Below, one piece after another: positions 16,505 to 24,597 of a DNA stretch of 24,597 nucleotides. The stretch comes from RFSX01 sp964567435 (GTDB lineage Bacteria; Bacteroidota; Bacteroidia; Chitinophagales; Saprospiraceae), in the NCBI GenBank assembly GCA_964567435.1, contig CAZMMQ010000061.1, forward strand, positions 1 to 24,597, given 5' to 3'. A program made the translations under genes and the position numbers. The notes below the pieces were generated by a model. It was given only the letters and a program-made list of their open reading frames with translations. It was not told where the DNA came from and searched no databases. How positions within the stretch are numbered: the stretch's first letter is position 1; every line of letters begins with the position of its first letter.

Positions 16505-17293
16505 TTAGGATTGAGATTCACTTAATACCGGTTCATTTTTCTGAATGAACTCATTGGCCAGGTTTATGAAATTTTTGGAACCCTTACTTGATATATCATA
16601 AAGCAAAACAGGCTTACCAACACTAGGTGATTCACCAATCTTAGAGTTTCTATGAATAATAGTATCAAAGATTTTATCTGATAATAATTGATGTACTTCT
16701 TTTACCACCATCTTCGCTAGTCGTAGTCTTTTGTCAAACATGGATAAGACGATACCTTCTATCTCCAGATTTGGATTCAAGGACTCACTCACCAGATTGA
16801 TTGTATTCTTAAGTTTTCCCAATCCTTGAAGAGAAAATACTTCGCATTGTACAGGTATAAGTACAGAATCAGCAGCACATAGAGCATTGATTGTTATGAT
16901 ACCCAGTGAAGGCTGACAATCTATAAAAATGTAGTCGTAGTCATCTTTTACCTGATCGAGTACAGATTTAAGAATAAACTCTCTGTTTTCAAGATTAACT
17001 AGTTCTAATTCTGCACCTACTAAGTCTATTGATGAACCAATTAATTGTAGATTTTCTACTTCAGTAGATATTATTGCATCTTTTGCTTTCACTCCATTTA
17101 ATAGGCAATCATATATAGTGTGTTCCAATGAATCTGGATCGGCACCTAAGCCAGATGTGGCATTTGCTTGAGGGTCCGCATCTACTACCAATACTTTTTT
17201 TTCCAGTATAGCAACTGCACAGGCTAGATTAATAGCTGTGGTGGTTTTTCCTACTCCTCCTTTTTGATTTGAAATGGATATTATTTTAGCCAT
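16505..17293 (-). CDS. parA: Chromosome-partitioning ATPase ParA/Soj
   Basis: A Walker-type ATPase that binds DNA nonspecifically as an ATP dimer and moves ParB-origin complexes. The 262-residue form lacks the N-terminal DNA-binding extension of plasmid type Ia ParA, as expected for a chromosomal Soj. The deviant Walker A KGGVGKTT is at 11-18, with the signature lysine Lys11. Walker A' (VLVVDADPQANAT) lies at about 34-46 and Walker B (YDYIFIDCQPSLG) at about 118-130. It lies 6 bp downstream of the metal-dependent hydrolase gene and 5 bp upstream of parB. Confidence 0.97.
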   Translation of the reverse strand: MAKIISISNQKGGVGKTTTAINLACAVAILEKKVLVVDADPQANATSGLGADPDSLEHTIYDCLLNGVKAKDAIISTEVENLQLIGSSIDLVGAELELVNLENREFILKSVLDQVKDDYDYIFIDCQPSLGIITINALCAADSVLIPVQCEVFSLQGLGKLKNTINLVSESLNPNLEIEGIVLSMFDKRLRLAKMVVKEVHQLLSDKIFDTIIHRNSKIGESPSVGKPVLLYDISSKGSKNFINLANEFIQKNEPVLSESQS

Positions 17294-17299
17294 ACTTAA

Positions 17300-17980
17300 T
17301 TACACTTCTATTTCTTCTCCAATATCTAGTAATAAGAGTTCCTTTGATTTATTAGCAAAGACTGACTTAGCTTTTTCTTTGTCAATTTCAATATAACCAA
17401 AGGTATCATAGTGACACCCAATCACTCTATTACATTCAATGAAATCTGAAGCTATCAAAGCATCTTCATATCCCATAGTAAAATTATCGCCTATACATAA
17501 TACCGCAATATCAGGTTTTGGACCTGTCATTGGTATCAATTTCATATCCATAGTCAATGCAGTGTCACCAGAAATATATATGCATTGCTCTTGATTCCAT
17601 ATGACAAATCCGCCTGGATTACCACCATATGTACCATCAGGAAGAACACTGGAGTGAATAGCATTTACATATTTTACCTTGACCTCGCCTAAATCAACGG
17701 TTCCTCCATGATTAAGTGGATGACCTTCTAACTCCTTTGTCCCAAACCAGGATACAATTTCATAGTTAGAAATAATCTTGGCCCCACTAGATTTTGCGAT
17801 TGCCTCTGCATCTACAACATGATCGGCATGACCATGAGTGATAAGGATATAATCTGGCTGAAACCCAGAAAGATCTTTATTGTCAATCAATGGGTTACCA
17901 GTTACAAAAGGATCAACTAATAAAGAAATTCCTCGAAACTCTACGCTAATAGTTGCGTGCCCATGATATGTTATTTTCAT
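17300..17980 (-). CDS. Metal-dependent hydrolase, UPF0173 (beta-lactamase fold)
   Basis: A 226-residue single-domain metallo-beta-lactamase-fold protein of the UPF0173/UlaG-like type. The metal ligands are visible: an N-terminal strand with YHGHATISV, then THGHADH (48-54), then His109 in NAIHSS, Asp in ISGDTAL (about 156) and the late His in GCHYDTFG (about 190). The cytosolic substrate is unknown for most members. It is the first gene of the unit leading into parA, parB and DUF5683, 22 bp from a TATCTTTG box, so the partition genes may be transcribed from its promoter. A role in segregation is not implied by the family. Confidence 0.9.
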   Translation of the reverse strand: MKITYHGHATISVEFRGISLLVDPFVTGNPLIDNKDLSGFQPDYILITHGHADHVVDAEAIAKSSGAKIISNYEIVSWFGTKELEGHPLNHGGTVDLGEVKVKYVNAIHSSVLPDGTYGGNPGGFVIWNQEQCIYISGDTALTMDMKLIPMTGPKPDIAVLCIGDNFTMGYEDALIASDFIECNRVIGCHYDTFGYIEIDKEKAKSVFANKSKELLLLDIGEEIEV

Positions 17981-18001
17981 AATAGACAGTTAGTTGAATC
18001 G

Positions 18002-18009
18002 CAAAGATA
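18002..18009 (-). promoter_or_regulatory. Putative -7 box of the hydrolase-parAB operon
   Basis: On the minus strand TATCTTTG matches TAnnTTTG exactly and ends 22 bp before the ATG at 17980. I do not see a TTG at the right upstream spacing, so the call rests on the -7 element and its position. Confidence 0.4.
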
Positions 18010-18046
18010 GGCCAATATGACTCCCTATAGAAATTACTTATTAACA

Positions 18047-18080
18047 ATAAAAAGGGCCGCTTGAAAATATCAAGCGGCCC
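18047..18080 (-). terminator. Strong rho-independent terminator after the adhesin gene
   Basis: GGGCCGCTTGA (18054-18064) pairs perfectly with TCAAGCGGCCC (18070-18080) across a 5-nt loop. On the minus strand TTTTTATT follows. It lies 24 bp past the stop of the adhesin gene and should insulate the hydrolase-parAB operon from it. Confidence 0.92.
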
Positions 18081-18103
18081 GTTATTAACTTATAATCTCA
18101 ACA

Positions 18104-21100
18104 TTAGTGTTGAACGATTATTTTTTCTGTTATGATATCTCCACTTGCTGTTGTTGCCCTAAGCATATAGATACCATTATCTAGGTCCCTTGCATTGTAA
18201 GTTATACTTTCATTAACTTGATTGATAACAGATACAACTTGGCCTGATAAGTTGATGATTCTTAGGTCAGTGATTTGGTTACTATTATCTATGTTGATAG
18301 TTAGTGATTCATTGACAGGATTAGGGAATACTGATATTCCTGCATCCTGACCCTGTACAGGAGTTAACTCTACTGCCGTTGATCTAGGGTCTTGTCTAGA
18401 GGTCAAGTCTGCCTTATCTCCAGGAGTAAAGTCAGCACCAGTAACTGTCACACAATAATCTTCAGTTTCACCATATGGGAATGTAGCACAAGGATCGGTT
18501 ACGTATCCTCCTAGTGACATTGTAACTCTGAGTCTTGTTGTACCATTCCATACACCATAAGGTACTGTTATTGTACCAGATAAAGTCTTAGTTCCACATC
18601 CATAAGCGACAAATTCAAAGTTATCATTGAAGTCACCATCTTGATTATAATCTATCCAAACTGTCCAGAATGCTTTTTGAGACGATGCACCTCCAAATCC
18701 CGGCGTTAATTGTAATGGATGACTTTGTCCAGCTGCTACAGTAGTACATTGACTTGTGAAATCTTTATACCCACTATTATCGCCTGAGGTATTGCTTATA
18801 GTATTAAATCCAAATGCTTTGATATGACCATTTTGTGAGTTTACACCTCCTGAAGTACAGAAGTTACCTCCACCTGTAGGAGGAACACCCACTGATATAT
18901 TAAATGAGCATGTTTCTACATTTCCACATCCATCTTGTGCAGTATAACTGACGACATGAGTTCCTGGTGTTAATACACTACCGGAAGTAGGTCCTGCCGT
19001 TTGAGTTACAGACAGACAACCTGTTACTTCCATCACATATTCTAATTTGAGATTAGGATACTGGTCGTTCCATTCTCCAGTGTTTAGAATCTCAACTGTA
19101 TGTTGTCCATTATTGAAATTATTAGGCTGTCCTGGATACCAATTAGTGTATGTCAAAGGATCACCATTTACCCACTGGAAGTTACCTTCAGAGGCTAGAT
19201 CAGATAATCCAATCCAAGCAGATGATAATGGAATAATATTCTTAATAAAATCATTTTCTGCTTGACTATTAATAACTGCTAGATGACCGCCATTGTTTAT
19301 AGCATTCTGTTGTGCTGATGTCCAATCCAATCCAGTCTGTGAGCAGTAGTAGTGTGAACCATTAAAACTACCCATGAATAAGAATCCTGGTATTTGTCCA
19401 CCTGCATTTGTGCAGTTAGAGCAGCAAGAATTCACTGTTGGATCATCCCATGTCACAGCCACACCCGTAGATGTAGGGGATGATACAACAATATCGTTAG
19501 GACAAGTAAGAGTCAAAGAGGATTCAACAGTTACTGTGAAATCGCAAGTAGCGAATCCTCCGCATGCATCTTGTACTACATATGATATGTTATATGTGCC
19601 TGGAGGCTGTCTTGTTCCTGGTGCTGGACCAGCAGTTTGGCTGACAAACGAACAAGGTATCTCCATTATATATTCTAATTTGTAAGAATTGAATTGATCA
19701 TTCCATTGACCATCATAGAGTAATTCTACATAGTCTTGTTGACCATTGAAGTTATTAGGCTGACCAGCAAACCAGTTAGTATATGTAACCGGAGCATTAC
19801 TACACCATGTAAACGTACCTTCGTTATCGTAATCATTCAGTCCAATCCAAGCAGATTGTATCGTGAGTTGATTCGCTAAGAATGTATTTTCTTCTTGACT
19901 TGTAATATCTGCAAGGAAACCGCCATTGCTTTCAGCAATTGCTTTAGCTGTAGGCCAAGTTTCTGGCGATAATGAACAGTAATATTGACTTCCATTCAGA
20001 GTACCCATGTAGACAAATCCAGGTATGTATGCACCCTGATCACATTGTCCACAAGCGCCATTATATTGCGGTATAGGCCACGTTACGACAGCTCCTGTAC
20101 TTTCACTACATTGGAAAACAATATTATCTGGACAACTTGAGAACCCTCCTTGTGGAGCATTGACAGTTACATTGAATGAGCAAATAGCATTGTTATTACA
20201 ATTGTCAGTTGCTGTATATGTAACAGTTGTCGTTCCATTAGGGAAAGTCGATCCTGGCTGATGGGTTGTAGTAATTTGGTTTACACCACAATTATCAGTC
20301 GCCGTAGGTACTACCCAAGTTACAGGTGTACTTGTACTTGTGACTGTAATATTACTTGGACAATTGAATATTTGTGGTTGCTCCAAATCCGCTATAGTAA
20401 TCATCTGAATACATGATGCAGATAGATTTGTTTGATTAGGATAAGTAGCTGTCCAAGTTCTTTGTATAAGCTGAGCTCCTGCACAAGGTCCAGATGAGAT
20501 TGTTGCATCTGAAAATGTGACGTTTGGAGAAGGGCAGAAAGCACCAGCAGTAGCAGTTGCAACACCTAATGAAGAAGGTGTGGTAGATGATCCTATACAT
20601 ACATTTCTTGGTGATGGGCAAGATATGAATGGATTAGCAACACAGGCTTGACAATTTACGGTGACATTGAATGCACACGTAGAAGCATTGCCACAAGCAT
20701 CACTCGCCGTATAAGTAACTAAATGCGTTCCTTGGCTAAAAATCGATCCACTGCTTACAGTTTGACCATTTGATGTAGCTGATATATTTACTGAAGAGCA
20801 ATTATCGCTAGCTGTTGGTGCGGTAAATGTGGCTGCTACTGAACAATTTGGTCCAGTGCCTGATAATACTATAGTAGATGGACAGTTAGTTGTAAAAAAT
20901 GGAGGTGTATTATCTATTAAGTTAATAGACTGTACACAAGAACTATTCAATCCAGATCCAGGATCTGTTGCTCTCCATGTTCTTTGGATGACTCTAGATC
21001 CTGAACATGAGCCAGAATTAGAGACAGCATCAAAGAACTCTATAGTAGGTATACCACAGAAGCCTCCTGCACTTGTGGCAGTAGCAGATCCAGATACACT

Positions 21101-22774
21101 TGGTGATACCGGACCTGGCGTCGGACAAGCTGTGTAACTAGAAGGACAGCTAATCGTCGGTGGGGTATTACATGTTGGTACACTACAATTTACTGAGACA
21201 GTAAATGATGCAGTATTAGTATTTCCGCAGTTATCTACTGAGGTATATATTACAGTTGTATTTCCAGAAGTAAATAATGCCCCTGGTTGTATGTTAGATG
21301 TGAATGAAGCTACACCACAATTATCAGTTGATTGAGGCACATTCCAAGTCACAGGTACCTGACATCCAGCGCCAGTCCCCGATACAGAAATATTAGAAGG
21401 AACATTGAATATGGATGGAGATACGTTATCAATAAGATTTATCGTCTGAGTACAAGAAGAAGTCAAATTACTATTGCCAGCGTCAGTGGCAGTAAAAGTT
21501 CTTAATATTTGCTGTTGTCCTGCACATGGCCCTGAAGAATTGACTGCATCATTGAATGTTATAGTCGGTGTTCCAGAAGTACATCCAGAACTAGCTGAAG
21601 CACTAGCCATACCAGCTACTGAAGTAGAAGGTACTGTAGATGTAGGGCAGGCAGTATATGTGACTGGGCAAGTAATTGTTGGATTACTACAAGGTGAACT
21701 GCAGTTTACTGTTACTTGGAAAGCTGCTGTCGTTTGGTTTCCACAATTATCTATTGCAGTAAATGTCACTAACGTTGATCCTTGAGGGAAAACATTTCCA
21801 CTTTGATGAGTAGAAGTAAATGACGCAACGCCGCAATTATCTGTCGCAACCGGTTGAGACCAAGTCGCCACCACACTACATCCAGCACCTGTCCCATTAA
21901 GCGTCATGTCTGATGGGAAGTTAGATATAACAGGAATCTGGTTATCCATATTAGATACGGTCTGAACGCATGATACTGAAGATGATCCGTCAGTTGCCGT
22001 CCAAGTTCTCTGTACTGTCATTCCACAGACGCCATTATTGTTTATCATGGCATCACTAAATGTCACTGTAGCTGATGGACAAGATGCATCTGGAACTGTA
22101 GCTATTGCCATTCCTGTAATGGATGGATCTAAGCTAGAACCAGGACAAGAAGTAAAGTTACTTGGACATGAAATAGATGGTCCAGTACAGCAAGAACCAA
22201 AGACATTAACATTAAACGAACAAGTCGTTTGCATACCGCACATGTCCTGTGCTGTATAGGTCACTGTTGTATTTCCCGGTGGAAATGAAGTGCCACTGAA
22301 ATGCGTCGTTGTGAAAAATGCTAACCCACAATCATCCATAGCTGTTGGAATTGCCCATGTAGCTATACCACTACAGTTATTAGCAAGATCTACACTGACG
22401 TTACCAGGACAATTACTTATAACTGGTGCACCAAGATCTTCCAACAACAATGTCTGTTGACATGTTGAATGTAATTTGATACTTGCAGAACCTGGCGGAT
22501 AAGAAGCCTCCCACGTTCTGTGTATTACTTTTTCGCAAGGTGTATTTGTAACTACTACATCAGAATAATTCAATGTAGGCATAGGGCAAGATGCATCACC
22601 TGGTGTCGCTGTTGCAAATCCTGTATTTGAGGGATCCAAATTGTCATTAGGACAACCCAAATAGGTAGAAGGACAGGCGATAACCGGTGCAGTTAAGCAT
22701 TGGGCTTCAACTGTATAGGCAGTCGTAGCTATTATGCAAACACAGGAAATCAAATGAAGTAAAGCTTGTTTCAT
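18104..22774 (-). CDS. Giant T9SS-secreted adhesin: HYR repeats, two C-type lectin domains, GEVED, sorting domain
   Basis: A 1556-residue secreted, Cys-rich surface protein, probably an adhesin. A signal peptide (1-24) is followed by five copies of a unit made of an unnamed module (about 85-90 residues, with CPS.Y..CP, F.DA and QRTWTATD...SC.Q) and a HYR domain (about 78 residues, ending in TYTA.D.CGN...F.V.V). HYR domains lie at about 116-193, 281-357, 452-529, 623-707 and 800-872. Two further HYR domains (about 879-1083 and 1088-1295) each appear split by a C-type lectin domain. Each lectin has WIGL, GQPNN and WND, the last two being Ca/sugar-site motifs. A GEVED-like domain (about 1315-1445, WIDYNQDGDFND) and a T9SS type A sorting domain (1480-1556) end the chain. 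It is monocistronic. Ligands are unknown; lectin function is inferred. Confidence 0.93.
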   Translation of the reverse strand: MKQALLHLISCVCIIATTAYTVEAQCLTAPVIACPSTYLGCPNDNLDPSNTGFATATPGDASCPMPTLNYSDVVVTNTPCEKVIHRTWEASYPPGSASIKLHSTCQQTLLLEDLGAPVISNCPGNVSVDLANNCSGIATWAIPTAMDDCGLAFFTTTHFSGTSFPPGNTTVTYTAQDMCGMQTTCSFNVNVFGSCCTGPSISCPSNFTSCPGSSLDPSITGMAIATVPDASCPSATVTFSDAMINNNGVCGMTVQRTWTATDGSSSVSCVQTVSNMDNQIPVISNFPSDMTLNGTGAGCSVVATWSQPVATDNCGVASFTSTHQSGNVFPQGSTLVTFTAIDNCGNQTTAAFQVTVNCSSPCSNPTITCPVTYTACPTSTVPSTSVAGMASASASSGCTSGTPTITFNDAVNSSGPCAGQQQILRTFTATDAGNSNLTSSCTQTINLIDNVSPSIFNVPSNISVSGTGAGCQVPVTWNVPQSTDNCGVASFTSNIQPGALFTSGNTTVIYTSVDNCGNTNTASFTVSVNCSVPTCNTPPTISCPSSYTACPTPGPVSPSVSGSATATSAGGFCGIPTIEFFDAVSNSGSCSGSRVIQRTWRATDPGSGLNSSCVQSINLIDNTPPFFTTNCPSTIVLSGTGPNCSVAATFTAPTASDNCSSVNISATSNGQTVSSGSIFSQGTHLVTYTASDACGNASTCAFNVTVNCQACVANPFISCPSPRNVCIGSSTTPSSLGVATATAGAFCPSPNVTFSDATISSGPCAGAQLIQRTWTATYPNQTNLSASCIQMITIADLEQPQIFNCPSNITVTSTSTPVTWVVPTATDNCGVNQITTTHQPGSTFPNGTTTVTYTATDNCNNNAICSFNVTVNAPQGGFSSCPDNIVFQCSESTGAVVTWPIPQYNGACGQCDQGAYIPGFVYMGTLNGSQYYCSLSPETWPTAKAIAESNGGFLADITSQEENTFLANQLTIQSAWIGLNDYDNEGTFTWCSNAPVTYTNWFAGQPNNFNGQQDYVELLYDGQWNDQFNSYKLEYIMEIPCSFVSQTAGPAPGTRQPPGTYNISYVVQDACGGFATCDFTVTVESSLTLTCPNDIVVSSPTSTGVAVTWDDPTVNSCCSNCTNAGGQIPGFLFMGSFNGSHYYCSQTGLDWTSAQQNAINNGGHLAVINSQAENDFIKNIIPLSSAWIGLSDLASEGNFQWVNGDPLTYTNWYPGQPNNFNNGQHTVEILNTGEWNDQYPNLKLEYVMEVTGCLSVTQTAGPTSGSVLTPGTHVVSYTAQDGCGNVETCSFNISVGVPPTGGGNFCTSGGVNSQNGHIKAFGFNTISNTSGDNSGYKDFTSQCTTVAAGQSHPLQLTPGFGGASSQKAFWTVWIDYNQDGDFNDNFEFVAYGCGTKTLSGTITVPYGVWNGTTRLRVTMSLGGYVTDPCATFPYGETEDYCVTVTGADFTPGDKADLTSRQDPRSTAVELTPVQGQDAGISVFPNPVNESLTINIDNSNQITDLRIINLSGQVVSVINQVNESITYNARDLDNGIYMLRATTASGDIITEKIIVQH

Positions 22775-22852
22775 TATTAAATTTTTAAAATTGAGTTTAA
22801 TTCTCGTTAGTTGTTAATTTGAATGATAGGTCAGCATCAAATCCATAAGGGA

Positions 22853-22870
22853 TACGTATATTAATACGTA
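22853..22870. promoter_or_regulatory. Inverted repeat upstream of the adhesin gene
   Basis: TACGTAT (22853-22859) and ATACGTA (22864-22870) form a perfect 7-bp inverted repeat around ATTA. It lies 79 bp upstream of the adhesin start codon, in range for an operator. Each arm is itself partly palindromic. No regulator is encoded nearby, and chance in AT-rich DNA is possible. Confidence 0.35.
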
Positions 22871-23234
22871 AACGCCGCTAGAAGTCTCTAAAAAAGTTGT
22901 TAAAACCTGACTCTTATGACCAATCAACTAAAATTTCAATCGATTCGCTCTATTTAGTCCTCAGAATAGTGATTTTCTGTCAGTTATATATTATAGAAAA
23001 TCGTAATGCGAAATTACAACATCTGAGTTTATATGTCAAAGAAAGAAAACGCTATAACATTTTGAGCATAAAAGCGTACAATACTGCATAAATGCCGTGT
23101 AATTCACCAAGTTATAGAAGAGATTTTAATGACTGACCAAGTTTTTTAGGACGTAAAACCTGCACTTTACTGGCATCCGAGATATTAATGGTATCTGCTA
23201 GTAATTAATACAAACAACTTGTATGTTACTGTTA

Positions 23235-23242
23235 TACTTTTG
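23235..23242 (+). promoter_or_regulatory. TAnnTTTG box immediately before lipB
   Basis: TACTTTTG matches the Bacteroidota -7 consensus and ends only 5 bp before the ATG at 23248. If used, the transcript would start at or next to the start codon (leaderless). No TTG lies at the expected -33 distance, so this may be coincidence. Confidence 0.25.
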
Positions 23243-23247
23243 TGATA

Positions 23248-23958
23248 ATGCCAAAGTTATTGACCCAGTTTCATAGGTTAAGCAGCTCAAGTTATCAAGA
23301 TATATGGGATTTTCAGATGCTTTTACATAATAGACTTAAGCGTCAAAAACGCCATTTTCATAATGTATCGAGCGCTAATTCACCTCTGATAAATCATCTT
23401 TTGTTTTGTGAGCACAGACCTGTGTACACTCTTGGTAAATCTGGAAAGCTTAACCATTTATTGATTTCTGAAGAAGAGGTTAAAGCGCAGAATCTCGAAC
23501 TTCACCACATCAACAGAGGAGGAGACATCACTTACCACGGTCCTGGACAGTTAACTGGTTACTTAATACTAGACCTCGAGTTATTATATAGAGATGTGCA
23601 TAAATATGTAAGGACGATAGAAGAGGCAATTATACTCCTTCTTAAAAAATATGGACTCAAGGCTCAACGAATGCCTGATTTTACAGGAGTTTGGGTGAAT
23701 TCATCTTCTAAGAAAAGAAAAGTGTGTGCCATTGGAGTCCACTTGAGCAGATGGGTAAGTATGCATGGATTTGGACTGAATGTAAACAGTAACTTAGAGC
23801 ATTTTGATGCCATTATTCCTTGCGGAATCCAAGATTCTGATAAAACGGTTACGAGTATCTCCCAACTTATAGGTGAAGTTTTAGATATGAATGAAGTAGA
23901 AAAAAAGTTGAAAGCAATCTTGACTGATTTGTTTGATTTGCAAATACTAAATATTTGA
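23248..23958 (+). CDS. lipB: Octanoyl-[acyl-carrier-protein] transferase LipB
   Basis: Transfers octanoyl from ACP to the lipoyl domains of 2-oxoacid dehydrogenases and GcvH, the first step of lipoate synthesis. The 236-residue protein has the substrate-binding RGGDITYHGPGQ (90-101). The catalytic Lys158 is in KVCAIGV, and the catalytic Cys192 is in the PCGI segment. HGFGLNVN (173-180) is also typical. I chose ATG 23248 over GTG 23242, which overlaps a promoter-like box. The Lys/His-rich stretch at about 28-40 belongs to the less conserved N-terminal part. The stop codon is 8 bp before the thioesterase start, so the two are probably cotranscribed. lipA is not in the window. Confidence 0.96.
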   Translation: MPKLLTQFHRLSSSSYQDIWDFQMLLHNRLKRQKRHFHNVSSANSPLINHLLFCEHRPVYTLGKSGKLNHLLISEEEVKAQNLELHHINRGGDITYHGPGQLTGYLILDLELLYRDVHKYVRTIEEAIILLLKKYGLKAQRMPDFTGVWVNSSSKKRKVCAIGVHLSRWVSMHGFGLNVNSNLEHFDAIIPCGIQDSDKTVTSISQLIGEVLDMNEVEKKLKAILTDLFDLQILNI

Positions 23959-23966
23959 ATTACAAA

Positions 23967-24485
23967 ATGAAAGAGAAATTACCTGAAGAGAGTAGGACTA
24001 TAATGACAGAGCTTATCATGCCAAATGATGCCAATCCACTAGGAAACTTGATGGGAGGAAATCTAATGAGATGGATGGATATTGCAGGTGGCGTGTGTGC
24101 TGCAAAGCATTGTGAGGCACATGTGGTGACTGCTTCGGTAGATCATGTGTCATTTAATGCACCGATCAATGTTGGAGATGTTATTCAACTTACTGCAATA
24201 GTGACAAGAGCCTTTAATACTTCTATTGAGGTATATATGGAGGTGACTGTATCTGATATTACTGGTCATAATACAGTGCAATCTAATCATGCTTATATGA
24301 CTTTTGTCGCTCTTGATAAAGAATCAAGAAAACCGCGCAAGGTTCCTCCTCTCAAACCTATCACAAATGAGCAAAAAAAATTACATGAAAGTGCACTTCG
24401 AAGAAGGGAGGTCAGATTGATTTTGAGCGGAAGGCTAAAGCCAGAGGACGCTACTGACCTAAAAGAGTTTTTTAGTGACTTATAA
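23967..24485 (+). CDS. Acyl-CoA thioesterase, hotdog fold (YciA/BFIT type)
   Basis: Hydrolyses acyl-CoA thioesters in the cytosol, probably clearing excess medium or long acyl-CoA. The 172-residue chain holds one hotdog domain with the family start (MPNDANPLGNLMGGNLMRWMD), including the catalytic-type Asp38 on the central helix. VSFNAPINVGDVI (61-73) and a beta strand ending in AYMTFVALD follow. The C-terminal 45 residues are charged and helical (KESRKPRKVPPLKP ...), a common extension in this group. I prefer ATG 23967; an in-frame TTG at 23955 would overlap the lipB stop. Substrate chain length cannot be read from sequence. Confidence 0.9.
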   Translation: MKEKLPEESRTIMTELIMPNDANPLGNLMGGNLMRWMDIAGGVCAAKHCEAHVVTASVDHVSFNAPINVGDVIQLTAIVTRAFNTSIEVYMEVTVSDITGHNTVQSNHAYMTFVALDKESRKPRKVPPLKPITNEQKKLHESALRRREVRLILSGRLKPEDATDLKEFFSDL

Positions 24486-24597
24486 AATGTAGTTATACAG
24501 AATGCAGACAAAATGTTGCCATTTAGACAACTTTAGAGTATTTTTAGTTTGTGAGAATCCATTTAATCAAGGAAAGAACAGTATTTGAATACATAGA

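Larger units (their letters stand above)
22775..23247. other. Intergenic region between adhesin and lipB
   Basis: About 470 bp, AT-rich, between divergently transcribed genes, so it should hold both promoters. I see the inverted repeat at 22853-22870, a weaker one (GATTTTCT 22971-22978 with AGAAAATC 22995-23002) and a TAnnTTTG box just before lipB. A 64-codon frame at 22897-23091 has no recognisable features and I do not call it a gene. Confidence 0.6.

Noticed and set aside
14973..18103. A parS site near parAB
   Set aside because: I looked for TGTTTCACGTGAAACA-like palindromes and found none; the known sites may lie elsewhere in the genome.
20829..21785. Plus-strand frames of about 100 codons opposite the adhesin
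   Set aside because: They are antisense to a repetitive Cys/Thr-rich gene and repeat with its modules, so they reflect its codon pattern.
18104..22774. The repetitive adhesin DNA as a CRISPR or tandem-repeat array
   Set aside because: The repeats are protein-level, about 510 bp long and diverged; there are no short identical repeats with spacers.
22897..23091. A 64-codon plus-strand frame in the adhesin-lipB gap
   Set aside because: No ribosome site, no recognisable protein features and a biased composition like the surrounding AT-rich DNA.
24486..24597. A terminator after the thioesterase (GTTG...CAAC at about 24514-24530)
   Set aside because: Only a 4-bp stem with a loose T-rich flank, which is too weak to call.

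Overview
The window reads as ordinary chromosome of a low-GC Bacteroidota, most likely a Saprospiria-type marine or sludge lineage. This is inference from content. Two proteins end in type IX secretion (T9SS) sorting domains. A giant Cys-rich adhesin is built of HYR, C-type-lectin and GEVED modules. The partition genes run parA-parB-DUF5683, promoter-like TAnnTTTG boxes occur, and most starts lack a Shine-Dalgarno sequence. I see no rRNA, tRNA, CRISPR array, intact transposase or prophage.

Layout. Bases 2-187 are the end of a T9SS cargo protein. Bases 188-983 are a decayed stretch with short GC-richer repeat elements and the C-terminal remnant of a Fic-family gene. Next come ndk on the minus strand, with its own terminator, and a divergent plus-strand run: nrnA-like DHH phosphoesterase, FKBP-type lipoprotein PPIase, prfB (with a +1 programmed frameshift) and a DUF389 membrane protein (1522-6049). 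This meets a minus-strand pair head-on: a serine hydrolase and a 1030-residue AsmA-like protein (6039-10474). On the plus strand follow a possible 28-codon leader ORF, a double-ATPase ABC protein and a small membrane protein, converging on fmt (minus). An OmpA/SPOR-like protein (plus) converges on a minus-strand operon of metal-dependent hydrolase, parA, parB and DUF5683. A strong terminator at 18047-18080 separates this operon from the 1556-residue adhesin. After about 470 bp without a clear gene come lipB and an acyl-CoA thioesterase.

How the genes fit. Housekeeping dominates: nucleotide and nanoRNA turnover (ndk, nrnA), translation initiation and termination (fmt, prfB), chromosome segregation (parAB), lipoylation (lipB) and envelope upkeep (FKBP lipoprotein, AsmA-like, OmpA/SPOR-like). 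Accessory content is limited to the T9SS adhesin and the decayed repeat/Fic region. The most notable observation is that the adhesin appears to carry two C-type lectin domains, each nested inside a HYR domain, after five copies of a two-part Ig-like unit. No wholly new system is evident.
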